Shown: positions 1 through 5,752, numbered from the stretch's first letter. The stretch is 6,616 nucleotides of DNA from an uncultured Collinsella sp. (GCA_900557505.1 USTC01000070.1:1-6616); one strand, 5' to 3'. Notes: generated by a model not told the origin, from the sequence alone. Numbers and translations are program-made.

Positions 1-148
1 CGCCCGGATAAATCTCAAAAGAGATGTCATTTACAGCAGAGACGACACGCTTGGAGAAGCGCTTGGCGAACATGCCGGACTCAGCGGGAAACTCCTTAGA
101 GAGGTGCTCGACCTTCAGCAACGGAGTACGCTCGTTGGTATCTGCCAT
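1..148 (-). CDS. oppF: Oligopeptide ABC transporter ATP-binding protein OppF, N-terminal part only
   Basis: This is the first 49 codons of a gene that runs off the left edge. The visible protein begins [20 protein letters not shown] and reaches a segment reading VVSAVNDISFEIYPG, the usual entry into an ABC ATPase nucleotide-binding domain just before the Walker A loop. The Walker A motif and everything after it lie outside the window. The start is well supported: the ATG shares its A with the TAA stop of oppD (TAATG), and an AAGGGAGG ribosome binding site at 158-165 lies 9 bases upstream inside the oppD end. OppF is the usual partner of OppD in the heterodimeric ATPase that powers peptide import on the cytoplasmic face. 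The name rests mainly on position after oppD and on the family-like N-terminus; with no catalytic motif visible, dppF or another peptide-transporter ATPase name would also fit. Confidence 0.88.
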   Translation of the reverse strand, partial: MADTNERTPLLKVEHLSKEFPAESGMFAKRFSKRVVSAVNDISFEIYPG

Positions 149-1239
149 TACGCCTCGCCTCCCTTCTTGGAATCCTTGCGCGTACGGGACGTCTCAGGAG
201 CGTTCTTGAGGAACTCGGGGTCACCGGAGTAGTGGCACGCAGAGTAATGACCAGACTCGGTGACAACGCGCTCGGGGCGCTGCTTGCGGCACTTATCGGT
301 CGCATAGGGACAACGAGGCGAGAACACGCAGCCCTCGGGCAGGTTCATGAGCGAAGGCGGGTTGCCGTGAATCGGCGTAAGCGGCTTCTTCTCTTCGATG
401 GCCTGCTCCGGGATGGAGCGGATAAGGCCCCAGGTGTAGGGGTGGCGGCTCTCGTAGAAGATTTCCTCAGCAGTACCGAACTCGACGGGACGGCCGGCGT
501 ACATAACCATGATCTTGTCGGCCATGTCGGCGACGACGCCCAGGTCATGGGTAATCATGATGATGGCGTTGCCGTTCTTCTCCTGCATTTCCTGCATAAG
601 CTCAATAATCTGAGCCTGGATGGTAACGTCCAGAGCCGTCGTGGGCTCGTCGGCAATCAGAATATCGGGATCGCAGGCAAGAGCCATGGCAATCATGACG
701 CGCTGACGCATACCGCCAGAGAACTGGTGCGGATACTCATTGACGCGCTTCTCGGGCTCGGGAATACCAACGAGGTCCAAAAGCTCGGTGGCACGCTTGA
801 GCGCCTCCTGCTTAGAGTAGCCGCGGTGCAGACGAAGACCCTCGCCCACCTGCTTGCCGATCTTATAAACCGGGTTCAAGGAGGTCATAGGATCCTGGAA
901 GATCATCGCGATATCGTTGCCGCGAATGTGCTGCATCTCTTCCTCGGTCATCTCGAGGATGGAGCGGCCGCGATAGCGAACGTCACCGCCCTCGATCTTT
1001 CCCGGAGGCATCGAGATAAGACCCATGATGGTCATGGCGGTCACGGACTTACCGGAGCCGGACTCACCGACGACGCCCAGGGTCTCGCCGCGATCGAGCG
1101 TGTAGGAGACACCGTCGACAGCGCGAACAACGCCATCCTCGGTGTGGAAATACATCTTAAGGTCATCGACCTCGAGCAGATGCTGGCCCTCGGGAACCGG
1201 CTGGTCCTTCAGGTCCACATAGTTCTTGTTCTTCTTCAT
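148..1239 (-). CDS. oppD: Oligopeptide ABC transporter ATP-binding protein OppD
   Basis: A 363-residue cytoplasmic ATPase subunit of a peptide importer. All ABC motifs are intact: Walker A GESGSGKS at 58-65, Q-loop FQDP with Gln115, signature FSGGMRQR at 173-180, Walker B ILIADE at 193-198, D-loop TALD at 201-204, and switch His231 in THDLG. The C-terminal peptide-transporter extension (about 250-340) contains HPYTWGL and four cysteines, Cys304, 310, 317 and 335, spaced C-x5-C-x6-C-x17-C. Related Dpp/Opp ATPases have been reported to bind a 4Fe-4S cluster through such cysteines; binding here is inference. The last 15 or so residues are basic and polar. The ATG lies 2 bases after the oppC stop, with GAAGGA 9 bases upstream inside oppC, so translation is probably coupled to oppC. 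The stop overlaps the oppF start. Dipeptide-type DppD cannot be excluded by sequence alone. Confidence 0.96.
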   Translation of the reverse strand: MKKNKNYVDLKDQPVPEGQHLLEVDDLKMYFHTEDGVVRAVDGVSYTLDRGETLGVVGESGSGKSVTAMTIMGLISMPPGKIEGGDVRYRGRSILEMTEEEMQHIRGNDIAMIFQDPMTSLNPVYKIGKQVGEGLRLHRGYSKQEALKRATELLDLVGIPEPEKRVNEYPHQFSGGMRQRVMIAMALACDPDILIADEPTTALDVTIQAQIIELMQEMQEKNGNAIIMITHDLGVVADMADKIMVMYAGRPVEFGTAEEIFYESRHPYTWGLIRSIPEQAIEEKKPLTPIHGNPPSLMNLPEGCVFSPRCPYATDKCRKQRPERVVTESGHYSACHYSGDPEFLKNAPETSRTRKDSKKGGEA

Positions 1240-1241
1240 CC

Positions 1242-2177
1242 TTATGCGTCCTTCATCTTGACGTCGAGGGCGTCGCGCAGACCGTCACCCAGCAGGGTGA
1301 AGGCGAGCACCGTCGAGAGAATTGCCAGACCGGGCATGATCATCATCCAGGGAGCAGTCAGAAGATACTGCTGACCGTCCTGAATCATGGAGCCCCACGA
1401 AGGCGTAGGCGGAATAACGCCCATGCCGAGGAAGGACAGAGCGGACTCGGTCAGAATGGCGCCACCAATGTTCATAGTCGCGTAGACCACGATGGAGGCA
1501 ACGGAGTTCGGGAAGATGTGACGCACGACGATACGAGCATCGGATGCACCCATCGCGCGCGCAGCGTCAACATAGTCGTTTTCCTTGACCGTCAAGATTG
1601 CAGAGCGGAAGACGCGCGCAATCGAAGGCCAGCCGAGAATACCGATGGCGATAAAGACATTCTGAAGACCACGGCCGATAACGGCGATCATGGCGACGAC
1701 GAACAGCACGTACGGGAACGCTAGGAAGATATCCGCAAAGCGCATGATGATCGTATCCCAGATTCCGCCGTAGAAACCGGCCAGAGCACCCATGACCAGA
1801 CCGATCACCGTGGAGATGGCGGTGGCCATAATGCCGACGGACAGCGAAACGCGTGCACCGTAGATAACGCGGACGAGAATGTCGCGACCAAGGGCGTCGG
1901 TACCAAACGGATGCTCGGCACACGGAGCCAGCAACGAAGTCTCGGCCATGGTAGTCGAGTCGGAAGCCGTCGGCGACCCGAGCCAGGGCTTAGCCCACAG
2001 GTCGGCGGTCAGGGCAACCACAACGACGATGATGATCCAGCAAACACCGATAACGGCGAGCTTGTTCTTACGAAGACGCTTAAAAGCGTCGCCCCACAGC
2101 GTGCGGGACTTAGCGGGAGCAGATGCGGCCTTAGTGGCGGTAGCCTGCCCCTGAGACTGAGAATCAGTTTCCTGCAT
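1242..2177 (-). CDS. oppC: Oligopeptide ABC transporter permease OppC
   Basis: A 311-residue inner-membrane permease that pairs with OppB to form the peptide channel. A polar N-terminal tail rich in Gln, Ser, Thr and Ala (1-25) leads into the OppC-type N-terminal segment AFKRLRKNKLAVIG (31-44) and a first membrane helix to about residue 60. The extracytoplasmic loop ends in HPFGTDALGRDILVRVIYG (89-107), a strong OppC/DppC family hallmark. About five more membrane helices follow. The cytoplasmic EAA loop that docks on the ATPases is DAARAMGASDARIVVRHIFP (204-223). The C-terminus LLGDGLRDALDVK (295-307) is typical. Length is close to the usual ~300. The ATG has a GGGAGG site 8 bases upstream, which directly follows the oppB stop; the gap to oppB is 14 bases and to oppD 2 bases, so these belong to one operon. 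Confidence 0.95.
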   Translation of the reverse strand: MQETDSQSQGQATATKAASAPAKSRTLWGDAFKRLRKNKLAVIGVCWIIIVVVVALTADLWAKPWLGSPTASDSTTMAETSLLAPCAEHPFGTDALGRDILVRVIYGARVSLSVGIMATAISTVIGLVMGALAGFYGGIWDTIIMRFADIFLAFPYVLFVVAMIAVIGRGLQNVFIAIGILGWPSIARVFRSAILTVKENDYVDAARAMGASDARIVVRHIFPNSVASIVVYATMNIGGAILTESALSFLGMGVIPPTPSWGSMIQDGQQYLLTAPWMMIMPGLAILSTVLAFTLLGDGLRDALDVKMKDA

Positions 2178-2191
2178 GAGACGTACCTCCC

Positions 2192-3229
2192 TTAGGCCTT
2201 ATCCGACGGACCGCCAAGGCGGATGCGCGGGTCGAGGAATGCATAGCTAATGTCGACGAGCAGGTTGATCACCATAACGACGACAACGATGAGCGTAACG
2301 CCGCCCATAACGATGGGCCAGTCACGCATGCTGATGGCGCGGTAGACCTCAGAGCCGATACCGGGCCAGTTAAAGACCGTCTCGGTCAGGATGGCGCCCG
2401 AAAGCATGCCGCCAAAGTCGACACCAATATAGGTAACGACGGGGATGAGTGCATTCTTAAGCGCATGCTTGACGATGATCGCGCGATTGGAGAGACCCTT
2501 AGCCTTTGCCGTGCGGATGTAATCCTGGTTCATGACGTCGAGCAGCTGCGAGCGCATGATGCGGGCAGCATAGGCGGTCGAAACCGAAGCCAGCGTAATG
2601 GTCGGAAGCACATAGTGCATCCAATCCTGATACTGAGAGCTGGCACCGCCTGCACCCGAAATCGGCATGGAGAAAGCGCCGCCGGTGGCATCCTTAAGGA
2701 TGACGCCAAAGAACAGCTGCAGCAGCATACCGAGCCAGAAGGCAGGAACGGCAACGAGGATCGACGTGGTCAGCGTTACCAAAATATCCCAGAAGGAGTA
2801 ACGCTTTACTGCCGAAATGATACCCGCACCGATACCCATGATTGCCTCGAGCACGATGGCGCACGCGGCGAGTTTAACCGTATACGGATACTTCTGAGCA
2901 AAGATTTCCGCAACCGGCAGCTTGCGCTGATACGAATTGCCCAGATCGCCATGAAGCAGACCATTCATGTAATTCAAGTATTGGTCCACAAGCGACGTTG
3001 GAACGGGATCGCCGTTCTCGTCAAGGATCGCGTTGCCGTCCTCGTCCGCCTGGACCAGGTGATAGCGCACGCGAAGTTGAAGCTCCACCTCGGGGGACAG
3101 AGCCTTGTCTCCACCGATCAGCTTGATCGGATCTCCCGGCACGATGTTCTGGAGGGCGAACAGAATCAGCGTAACGCCCAAAAATACCGGGATGAACTGA
3201 AGCACACGTTTAACGATGTACTTACCCAT
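2192..3229 (-). CDS. oppB: Oligopeptide ABC transporter permease OppB
   Basis: A 345-residue inner-membrane permease, about 40 residues longer than E. coli OppB (306). The N-terminus MGKYIVKRVLQFIPVFLGVT leads into the first membrane helix (about 8-28), followed by the family motif NIVPGDP (28-34). GDLGNSY at 94-100 is also family-typical. Most of the extra length is a hydrophilic, Asp/Asn/Gly-rich stretch at about 59-80 (ADEDGNAILDENGDPVP) in the first extracytoplasmic loop. Further helices fall near 117-140, 146-172, 205-222, 258-285 and 308-331. The EAA loop that contacts the ATPases is RTAKAKGLSNRAIIVKHALK (239-258), and the C-terminus YAFLDPRIRLG is standard. The start is supported by AGGGGAG 4 bases upstream of the ATG. 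OppB forms the channel with OppC; the stop lies 14 bases before oppC. Confidence 0.95.
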   Translation of the reverse strand: MGKYIVKRVLQFIPVFLGVTLILFALQNIVPGDPIKLIGGDKALSPEVELQLRVRYHLVQADEDGNAILDENGDPVPTSLVDQYLNYMNGLLHGDLGNSYQRKLPVAEIFAQKYPYTVKLAACAIVLEAIMGIGAGIISAVKRYSFWDILVTLTTSILVAVPAFWLGMLLQLFFGVILKDATGGAFSMPISGAGGASSQYQDWMHYVLPTITLASVSTAYAARIMRSQLLDVMNQDYIRTAKAKGLSNRAIIVKHALKNALIPVVTYIGVDFGGMLSGAILTETVFNWPGIGSEVYRAISMRDWPIVMGGVTLIVVVVMVINLLVDISYAFLDPRIRLGGPSDKA

Positions 3230-3233
3230 ACCA

Positions 3234-3249
3234 CTCCCCTATCTAGGGA
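3234..3249 (-). promoter_or_regulatory. oppB ribosome binding site inside a small hairpin
   Basis: On the minus strand the oppB Shine-Dalgarno AGGGGAG (3240-3234) is preceded by TCCCT. The two can pair as four Watson-Crick pairs plus one U-G pair around an AGAT loop (3244-3241). This would partly hide the ribosome binding site and could lower oppB translation relative to oppA. The pairing is seen in the sequence; a regulatory effect is inference, and a stem this short may be only marginally stable. Confidence 0.4.
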
Positions 3250-3259
3250 TTAACCTAAA

Positions 3260-3289
3260 TGGGATGCCGATCGCCAGACCGGCATCCCA
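3260..3289 (-). terminator. Hairpin between oppA and oppB, possible attenuator
   Basis: A perfect 10-bp stem (3260-3269 with 3280-3289) closes a 10-base loop; the stem core is GGGATGCCG/CGGCATCCC. On the minus strand it is followed only by ATTTAGGTTAAT, a weak U-tract, so it is more likely a partial terminator or a block to 3' exonucleases than a full stop. It lies about 97 bases after the oppA stop and 30 bases before oppB. That position would favour a higher level of oppA message than of the permease and ATPase genes. Confidence 0.5.
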
Positions 3290-3320
3290 AAATTACCATC
3301 AGCCAGTTTACCCCAGGTTA

Positions 3321-3340
3321 GGGAGAACTGTATGTTTCCC
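3321..3340 (-). other. Second oppA 3'-end stem-loop
   Basis: On the minus strand GGGAAAC pairs with GTTCTCCC, giving seven base pairs with one bulged C around a five-base ATACA loop. It begins one base after the preceding stem-loop at 3342-3369. No U-run follows, so it does not look like a terminator by itself; mRNA 3'-end protection is a reasonable inference. Confidence 0.35.
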
Positions 3341-3341
3341 A

Positions 3342-3369
3342 TGAGGTCTACGTAAATACTTGACCCTCA
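3342..3369 (-). other. First oppA 3'-end stem-loop
   Basis: On the minus strand TGAGGGTC pairs with GACCTCA, giving seven base pairs with one bulged G around a 13-base loop. It starts 16 bases after the oppA stop codon. There is no U-run behind it, so a role in stabilising the upstream oppA message is more likely than termination. The rest of the 156-base gap shows no gene. Confidence 0.35.
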
Positions 3370-3385
3370 CGGAAGCTGCAAACTC

Positions 3386-5062
3386 TTAGGCGAGCTCGGC
3401 GGTACCCAGCTCGGCGTGCTTCTGCGGATCGACATAGAGGTGCTTGATGCGATCGGAGCCAGCGATGGTGTGCGTGTAGAACATCACCGGGATGACCGGG
3501 CAGTCGGCAGCGACCATTGCGTCGGCCTCCTGCATCTTAGCGACGCGCTCTTCGTCGTCAACCGTGGTGCGAGCCTCGTTGACCTTGGCGTCGAACTCGG
3601 GGTTGTTGTAACCAGAGCGGTTGTCGCCACCGAGGGAGTCGGAGTGGAACAGCGGATACAGGAAGTTGTCCATAATCGGGTAGTCGGCAATCCAGCCCAG
3701 ACGACCGAACTGATAGTTGAAGTTCTGGTACTGCTCGAGCAGCGCAGACCACTCAGGAGTATCGGAGACGGCGGTAACGCCGACCTTGGCGAGGTCGCCG
3801 ATGATGGACTCCATAATCTCCTTGTGGCCACCGTCCTGGTTGTAGGAAAGGGTCACGTTAATGCCACGATCGCCGTTAGCGCCAGCGGGAGCAACCTTGT
3901 CGAGGTACTCGTTGGCCTTATCGACGTCGTAGGCGCAGAACTCCCATGCGCCCTCCTTGTAGCCATCGATGCCCGGAGGAACAATGCCGTCGGCGGGGGT
4001 ACGGGTACCCTTGAAGATGGTCTTGCAGATGGCCTCACGGTTAATGGCCAGGGAGATACCCCTGCGCAGGTCGGCGTTGTTGAACGGCTCGGCCGTGGTG
4101 TTGCAGGTCAGGTAGTAGGTGGAAGGCTCGGCGCCGAGCAGCATGCGCTCGCCGTCGCCCATGGTGTAGCCGTCCTTGGACACGCCGCGATCCTTCTTGG
4201 CAGCGTCGATCTGAGCAACGGGAACGTCGCAGATGTCAAGGTTACCGGCCTGGAACTCCTTGTAGGCGGTCTCCACGTCCTTGATGACCTGGAAGTGGAT
4301 GCCATCGATCTTGGCCTTGTCGCCATAGTAATCGTCGAACTTCTTGAGGTTGATCTCCTGACCGTCCTCCCACTTGCCGTCCATCATGAACGGGCCGTTA
4401 CCGACCGGTGCAAGATAGAAGCTCTTGGCATCGGACTCGGCGCACTCGGGAACCGGGGCCAGAGCCGGGTGAGAGGCGACGAAGGGGAAGTCGGCGTAAG
4501 CGGAAGACAGCTTGACGACGAGGGTCTCATCGTCGGGGCAGGTAACACCGCTGAGCTCGGTGGCGTTACCGGCAAGCAGGTCGTCATAGCCCTCGACCAT
4601 GGAAAGGTGATAGGAGACCTCGGAAGGGCCGTACTCGGTAGCGATGGCCGACTTGGTGTTGACCAGACGCTCCCAACCGAGCTTGAAGGACTTGGAGGTA
4701 ACGTCGTCACCGTTGTGGAACTTGGCCTTCTTGATCTTGAAGGTGAACTCGGTGGCGTCGTCGTTGGCCTCGAAGGACTCGCAAGCCAGCGGAACGATCT
4801 CGCCCTTCTCGGCGTCATAAGAGGTCAGAGCGTCAAAGAGCTGGTACTCGACCTGAGTGCCCTGGTCCTCCTGGACATTGTAGGGGTCGATGCAGACCGG
4901 GTTGTTGATGTAGAAGTTCAGCGTCGAACCGGACTCAGAACCGGAAGCGTCGCCACCCTTCTTGCCGCATGCGGCAAGAAAAGCCATGGAGCTCGCAGCA
5001 AGGGTGCCGCCAACAAAGGCGCGACGACCCATAACGGGCTGGTGGAACATAGAATCAGCCAT
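3386..5062 (-). CDS. oppA: Oligopeptide-binding lipoprotein OppA (extracytoplasmic family 5 solute-binding protein)
   Basis: A 558-residue lipoprotein that captures peptides outside the cell and delivers them to OppBC. I start at the ATG at 5062, not the in-frame ATG at 5110, because AAGGAGG lies 5 bases before it and the upstream ATG has no ribosome binding site. The signal peptide has Arg13-Arg14 in GRRAFVGG, which fits a Tat motif, then a short hydrophobic stretch and lipobox LAAC with Cys32 as the lipid anchor; a GS-rich linker (33-46) follows. Family 5 features include GNGPFMMDGKWEDGQ (221-235), LRRGISLAINREAI (332-345) with TPADGIVPPGIDGY (355-368), and GWIADYPIMDNFLYPLF (456-472) with SGYNNPEFD (483-491). 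The mature part holds nine further cysteines, many for this family. No TTA, CTA or TCA codon occurs over at least 549 codons, which suggests strong expression. Peptide specificity cannot be read from the sequence; a dipeptide binder is possible. Confidence 0.94.
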   Translation of the reverse strand: MADSMFHQPVMGRRAFVGGTLAASSMAFLAACGKKGGDASGSESGSTLNFYINNPVCIDPYNVQEDQGTQVEYQLFDALTSYDAEKGEIVPLACESFEANDDATEFTFKIKKAKFHNGDDVTSKSFKLGWERLVNTKSAIATEYGPSEVSYHLSMVEGYDDLLAGNATELSGVTCPDDETLVVKLSSAYADFPFVASHPALAPVPECAESDAKSFYLAPVGNGPFMMDGKWEDGQEINLKKFDDYYGDKAKIDGIHFQVIKDVETAYKEFQAGNLDICDVPVAQIDAAKKDRGVSKDGYTMGDGERMLLGAEPSTYYLTCNTTAEPFNNADLRRGISLAINREAICKTIFKGTRTPADGIVPPGIDGYKEGAWEFCAYDVDKANEYLDKVAPAGANGDRGINVTLSYNQDGGHKEIMESIIGDLAKVGVTAVSDTPEWSALLEQYQNFNYQFGRLGWIADYPIMDNFLYPLFHSDSLGGDNRSGYNNPEFDAKVNEARTTVDDEERVAKMQEADAMVAADCPVIPVMFYTHTIAGSDRIKHLYVDPQKHAELGTAELA

Positions 5063-5067
5063 GCCAT

Positions 5068-5074
5068 CCTCCTT
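5068..5074 (-). promoter_or_regulatory. oppA ribosome binding site
   Basis: A full AAGGAGG Shine-Dalgarno lies 5 bases before the chosen oppA ATG. It decides against the in-frame ATG 48 bases upstream. Another ATG, in a different frame, directly follows the Shine-Dalgarno (ATGGCATG) and is too close to be a good start. Confidence 0.85.
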
Positions 5075-5161
5075 ATGAGATAGGACAAAGAAATGTTCAG
5101 TCGGACACATGTCGAAACAATCCGATCCGAACCATCAAAACGCCGCCCGCTGCTATGGCTG

Positions 5162-5190
5162 GTTATGCACAACGAACCAACGTTTCGCAA
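5162..5190 (-). promoter_or_regulatory. Candidate oppA promoter
   Basis: On the minus strand TTGCGA (5190-5185) and CATAAC (5167-5162) are separated by exactly 17 bases; each matches the sigma-70 consensus at four of six positions. It would give a leader of roughly 90 bases before oppA. A competing -10-like TAAAAT at 5202-5207 matches five of six but has no good -35, and TTTACA at 5297-5302 (five of six) has only a weak -10 (AAATAT). The strong secG terminator upstream means oppA needs a promoter in this gap; which one is used is uncertain. Confidence 0.35.
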
Positions 5191-5212
5191 TACAGTAGCG
5201 CATTTTATGCAC
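5163..5212 (-). repeat. 8-bp direct repeat GTGCATAA with 42-bp period upstream of oppA
   Basis: GTGCATAA occurs on the minus strand at 5212-5205 and again at 5170-5163. The period of 42 bp equals four helical turns, so both copies face the same side of the DNA. Each copy overlaps a -10-like sequence (CATAAAAT and CATAAC). The pair could be operator half-sites or tandem promoter cores. An 8-bp match can also arise by chance. Confidence 0.4.
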
Positions 5213-5285
5213 GATTTGGGGCTAATTCCGGTTAACGGTCGAGAATTTCTTTAGTTGGGCGAAGTATGTGGGGATATTTTGACTC

Positions 5286-5304
5286 TGTTACAAATATGTA
5301 AACA
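5286..5304. promoter_or_regulatory. Inverted repeat TGTTACA-N4-TGTAAACA, possible operator
   Basis: Two seven-base arms pair around AATA, with one extra A in the right arm. The site directly abuts and partly overlaps the T-tract of the secG terminator and contains TTTACA, a good -35-like element on the minus strand. It lies 224-242 bases before the oppA start. A dimeric regulator binding here is inference; no regulator gene is visible nearby. Confidence 0.3.
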
Positions 5305-5330
5305 AAAAGGGTCCCGCACATGCGAGACCC
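5300..5330 (-). terminator. Intrinsic terminator after secG
   Basis: On the minus strand GGGTCTCGC pairs with GCGGGACCC around an ATGT tetraloop (nine pairs, one of them U-G), followed by TTTTTGTTT. On the plus strand the U-G pair becomes a C-A mismatch, so the element is built for minus-strand transcripts. It ends the secG unit 25 bases after its stop codon. Confidence 0.92.
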
Positions 5331-5355
5331 ATTGCAAACGTATATACGCCGATGC

Positions 5356-5610
5356 TTAGTAGCCGACGATGCCCTGCGGGAAGAAGAACATGCACAGGAC
5401 GACGCACACGGCAAAAACAACGGCCATAATTACCGTCAGGCGATCGAGGTTCTGCTCCATGACGCCCGTGGCAGAGCTGGAGTTATACAGCGAGCTAGCG
5501 ATCATATCCGAAACGCCGGTGCCCTTACCGGAATGCATCAGGACGAGAATCGTCAGCGCCACGGCAGAGACAGCCCAAACGACAAACAGAAGAATCTGGA
5601 ACGGACCCAT
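5356..5610 (-). CDS. secG: Protein translocase subunit SecG
   Basis: An 84-residue membrane protein, normal length for SecG, the accessory subunit of the SecYEG export channel. It has two hydrophobic helices at about 4-25 (FQILLFVVWAVSAVALTILV) and 58-78. Between them lies the family's loop: HSGKGTGVSDMIASS (26-40), where Gly-rich residues follow the first helix, and SSSATGVMEQNLDRLT (44-59), typical of Gram-positive and actinobacterial SecG. The ATG has AAGGAG 7 bases upstream (5618-5623). The gene sits alone between the gpmI terminator and its own terminator, so it is probably transcribed separately or by read-through from gpmI. SecG commonly lies beside glycolytic genes (gap, pgk, tpiA, pgm or eno) in Gram-positive bacteria, which supports the call. 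Confidence 0.95.
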   Translation of the reverse strand: MGPFQILLFVVWAVSAVALTILVLMHSGKGTGVSDMIASSLYNSSSATGVMEQNLDRLTVIMAVVFAVCVVLCMFFFPQGIVGY

Positions 5611-5630
5611 AGATAAGCTCCTTAATGAGA

Positions 5631-5653
5631 ACAGTTTAAACTCCAGTACTGTA
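5631..5653. promoter_or_regulatory. Nested palindromes in the secG leader, possible operator or promoter
   Basis: Two perfect palindromes lie one base apart: AGTTTAAACT (5633-5642) and CAGTACTG (5644-5651). An outer pair ACAGT/ACTGT (5631-5635 and 5648-5652) encloses both. On the minus strand TACAGT (5653-5648) is a four-of-six -10 match about 40 bases before the secG start, but the -35 position (TAGGGG) is poor. Because a strong terminator precedes it, a secG promoter is expected in this 100-base stretch; this is the best spot I can find. Confidence 0.3.
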
Positions 5654-5715
5654 CCACAATCCCCCGCTCTCCCCTACCTGCCACTCAAGGACGAGGTGGA
5701 AATGGCAGAAATACC

Positions 5716-5750
5716 AAAAAGGGGATTGTCCGGTTGTGGACAACCCCCTT
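5716..5750 (-). terminator. Intrinsic terminator after gpmI
   Basis: A 13-bp stem (5719-5731 with 5738-5750) closes a six-base loop. On the minus strand every position pairs, with a single G-U; on the plus strand that pair is an A-C mismatch. The stem is followed by TTTTT on the minus strand (5720-5716, the first two T's belonging to the stem). This should end most transcripts arriving from gpmI. Confidence 0.93.
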
Positions 5751-5752
5751 AC

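Noticed and set aside
232..1374. A 380-codon plus-strand open frame antisense to oppD
   Set aside because: It is also in codon register with oppD, a by-product of codon bias; it crosses the oppD-oppC junction and shows no family motif.
2465..3253. A 262-codon plus-strand open frame antisense to oppB
   Set aside because: It is in register with oppB, and its charged, repetitive composition reflects the reverse complement of membrane-protein codons.
3365..3385. A possible promoter for oppB just after oppA (TTGCAG, 17 bases, TATTTA)
   Set aside because: The -10 matches only three of six positions and overlaps the first oppA 3'-end stem-loop; the evidence is too weak for a feature.
3416..5083. 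A 555-codon open frame on the plus strand, antisense to oppA
   Set aside because: It is in exact codon register with oppA, so it stays open only because oppA avoids TTA, CTA and TCA codons. Its product is a Val/Leu/Gly/Asp-rich sequence with no recognisable domain.
5063..5110. A longer OppA start 16 codons upstream
   Set aside because: No ribosome binding site precedes that ATG, and the added residues (including HFFVLSHKEDG) would spoil a normal signal peptide; the ATG at 5062 has AAGGAGG 5 bases before it.
5339..5348. Perfect 10-base palindrome CGTATATACG between the secG stop and its terminator
   Set aside because: It lies in the short 3' tail of secG with no promoter nearby; short AT-rich palindromes arise easily by chance.
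5232..5420. A 62-codon minus-strand open frame across the secG end and terminator
   Set aside because: It overlaps secG in another frame and runs through the intrinsic terminator; it has no ribosome binding site or family likeness.
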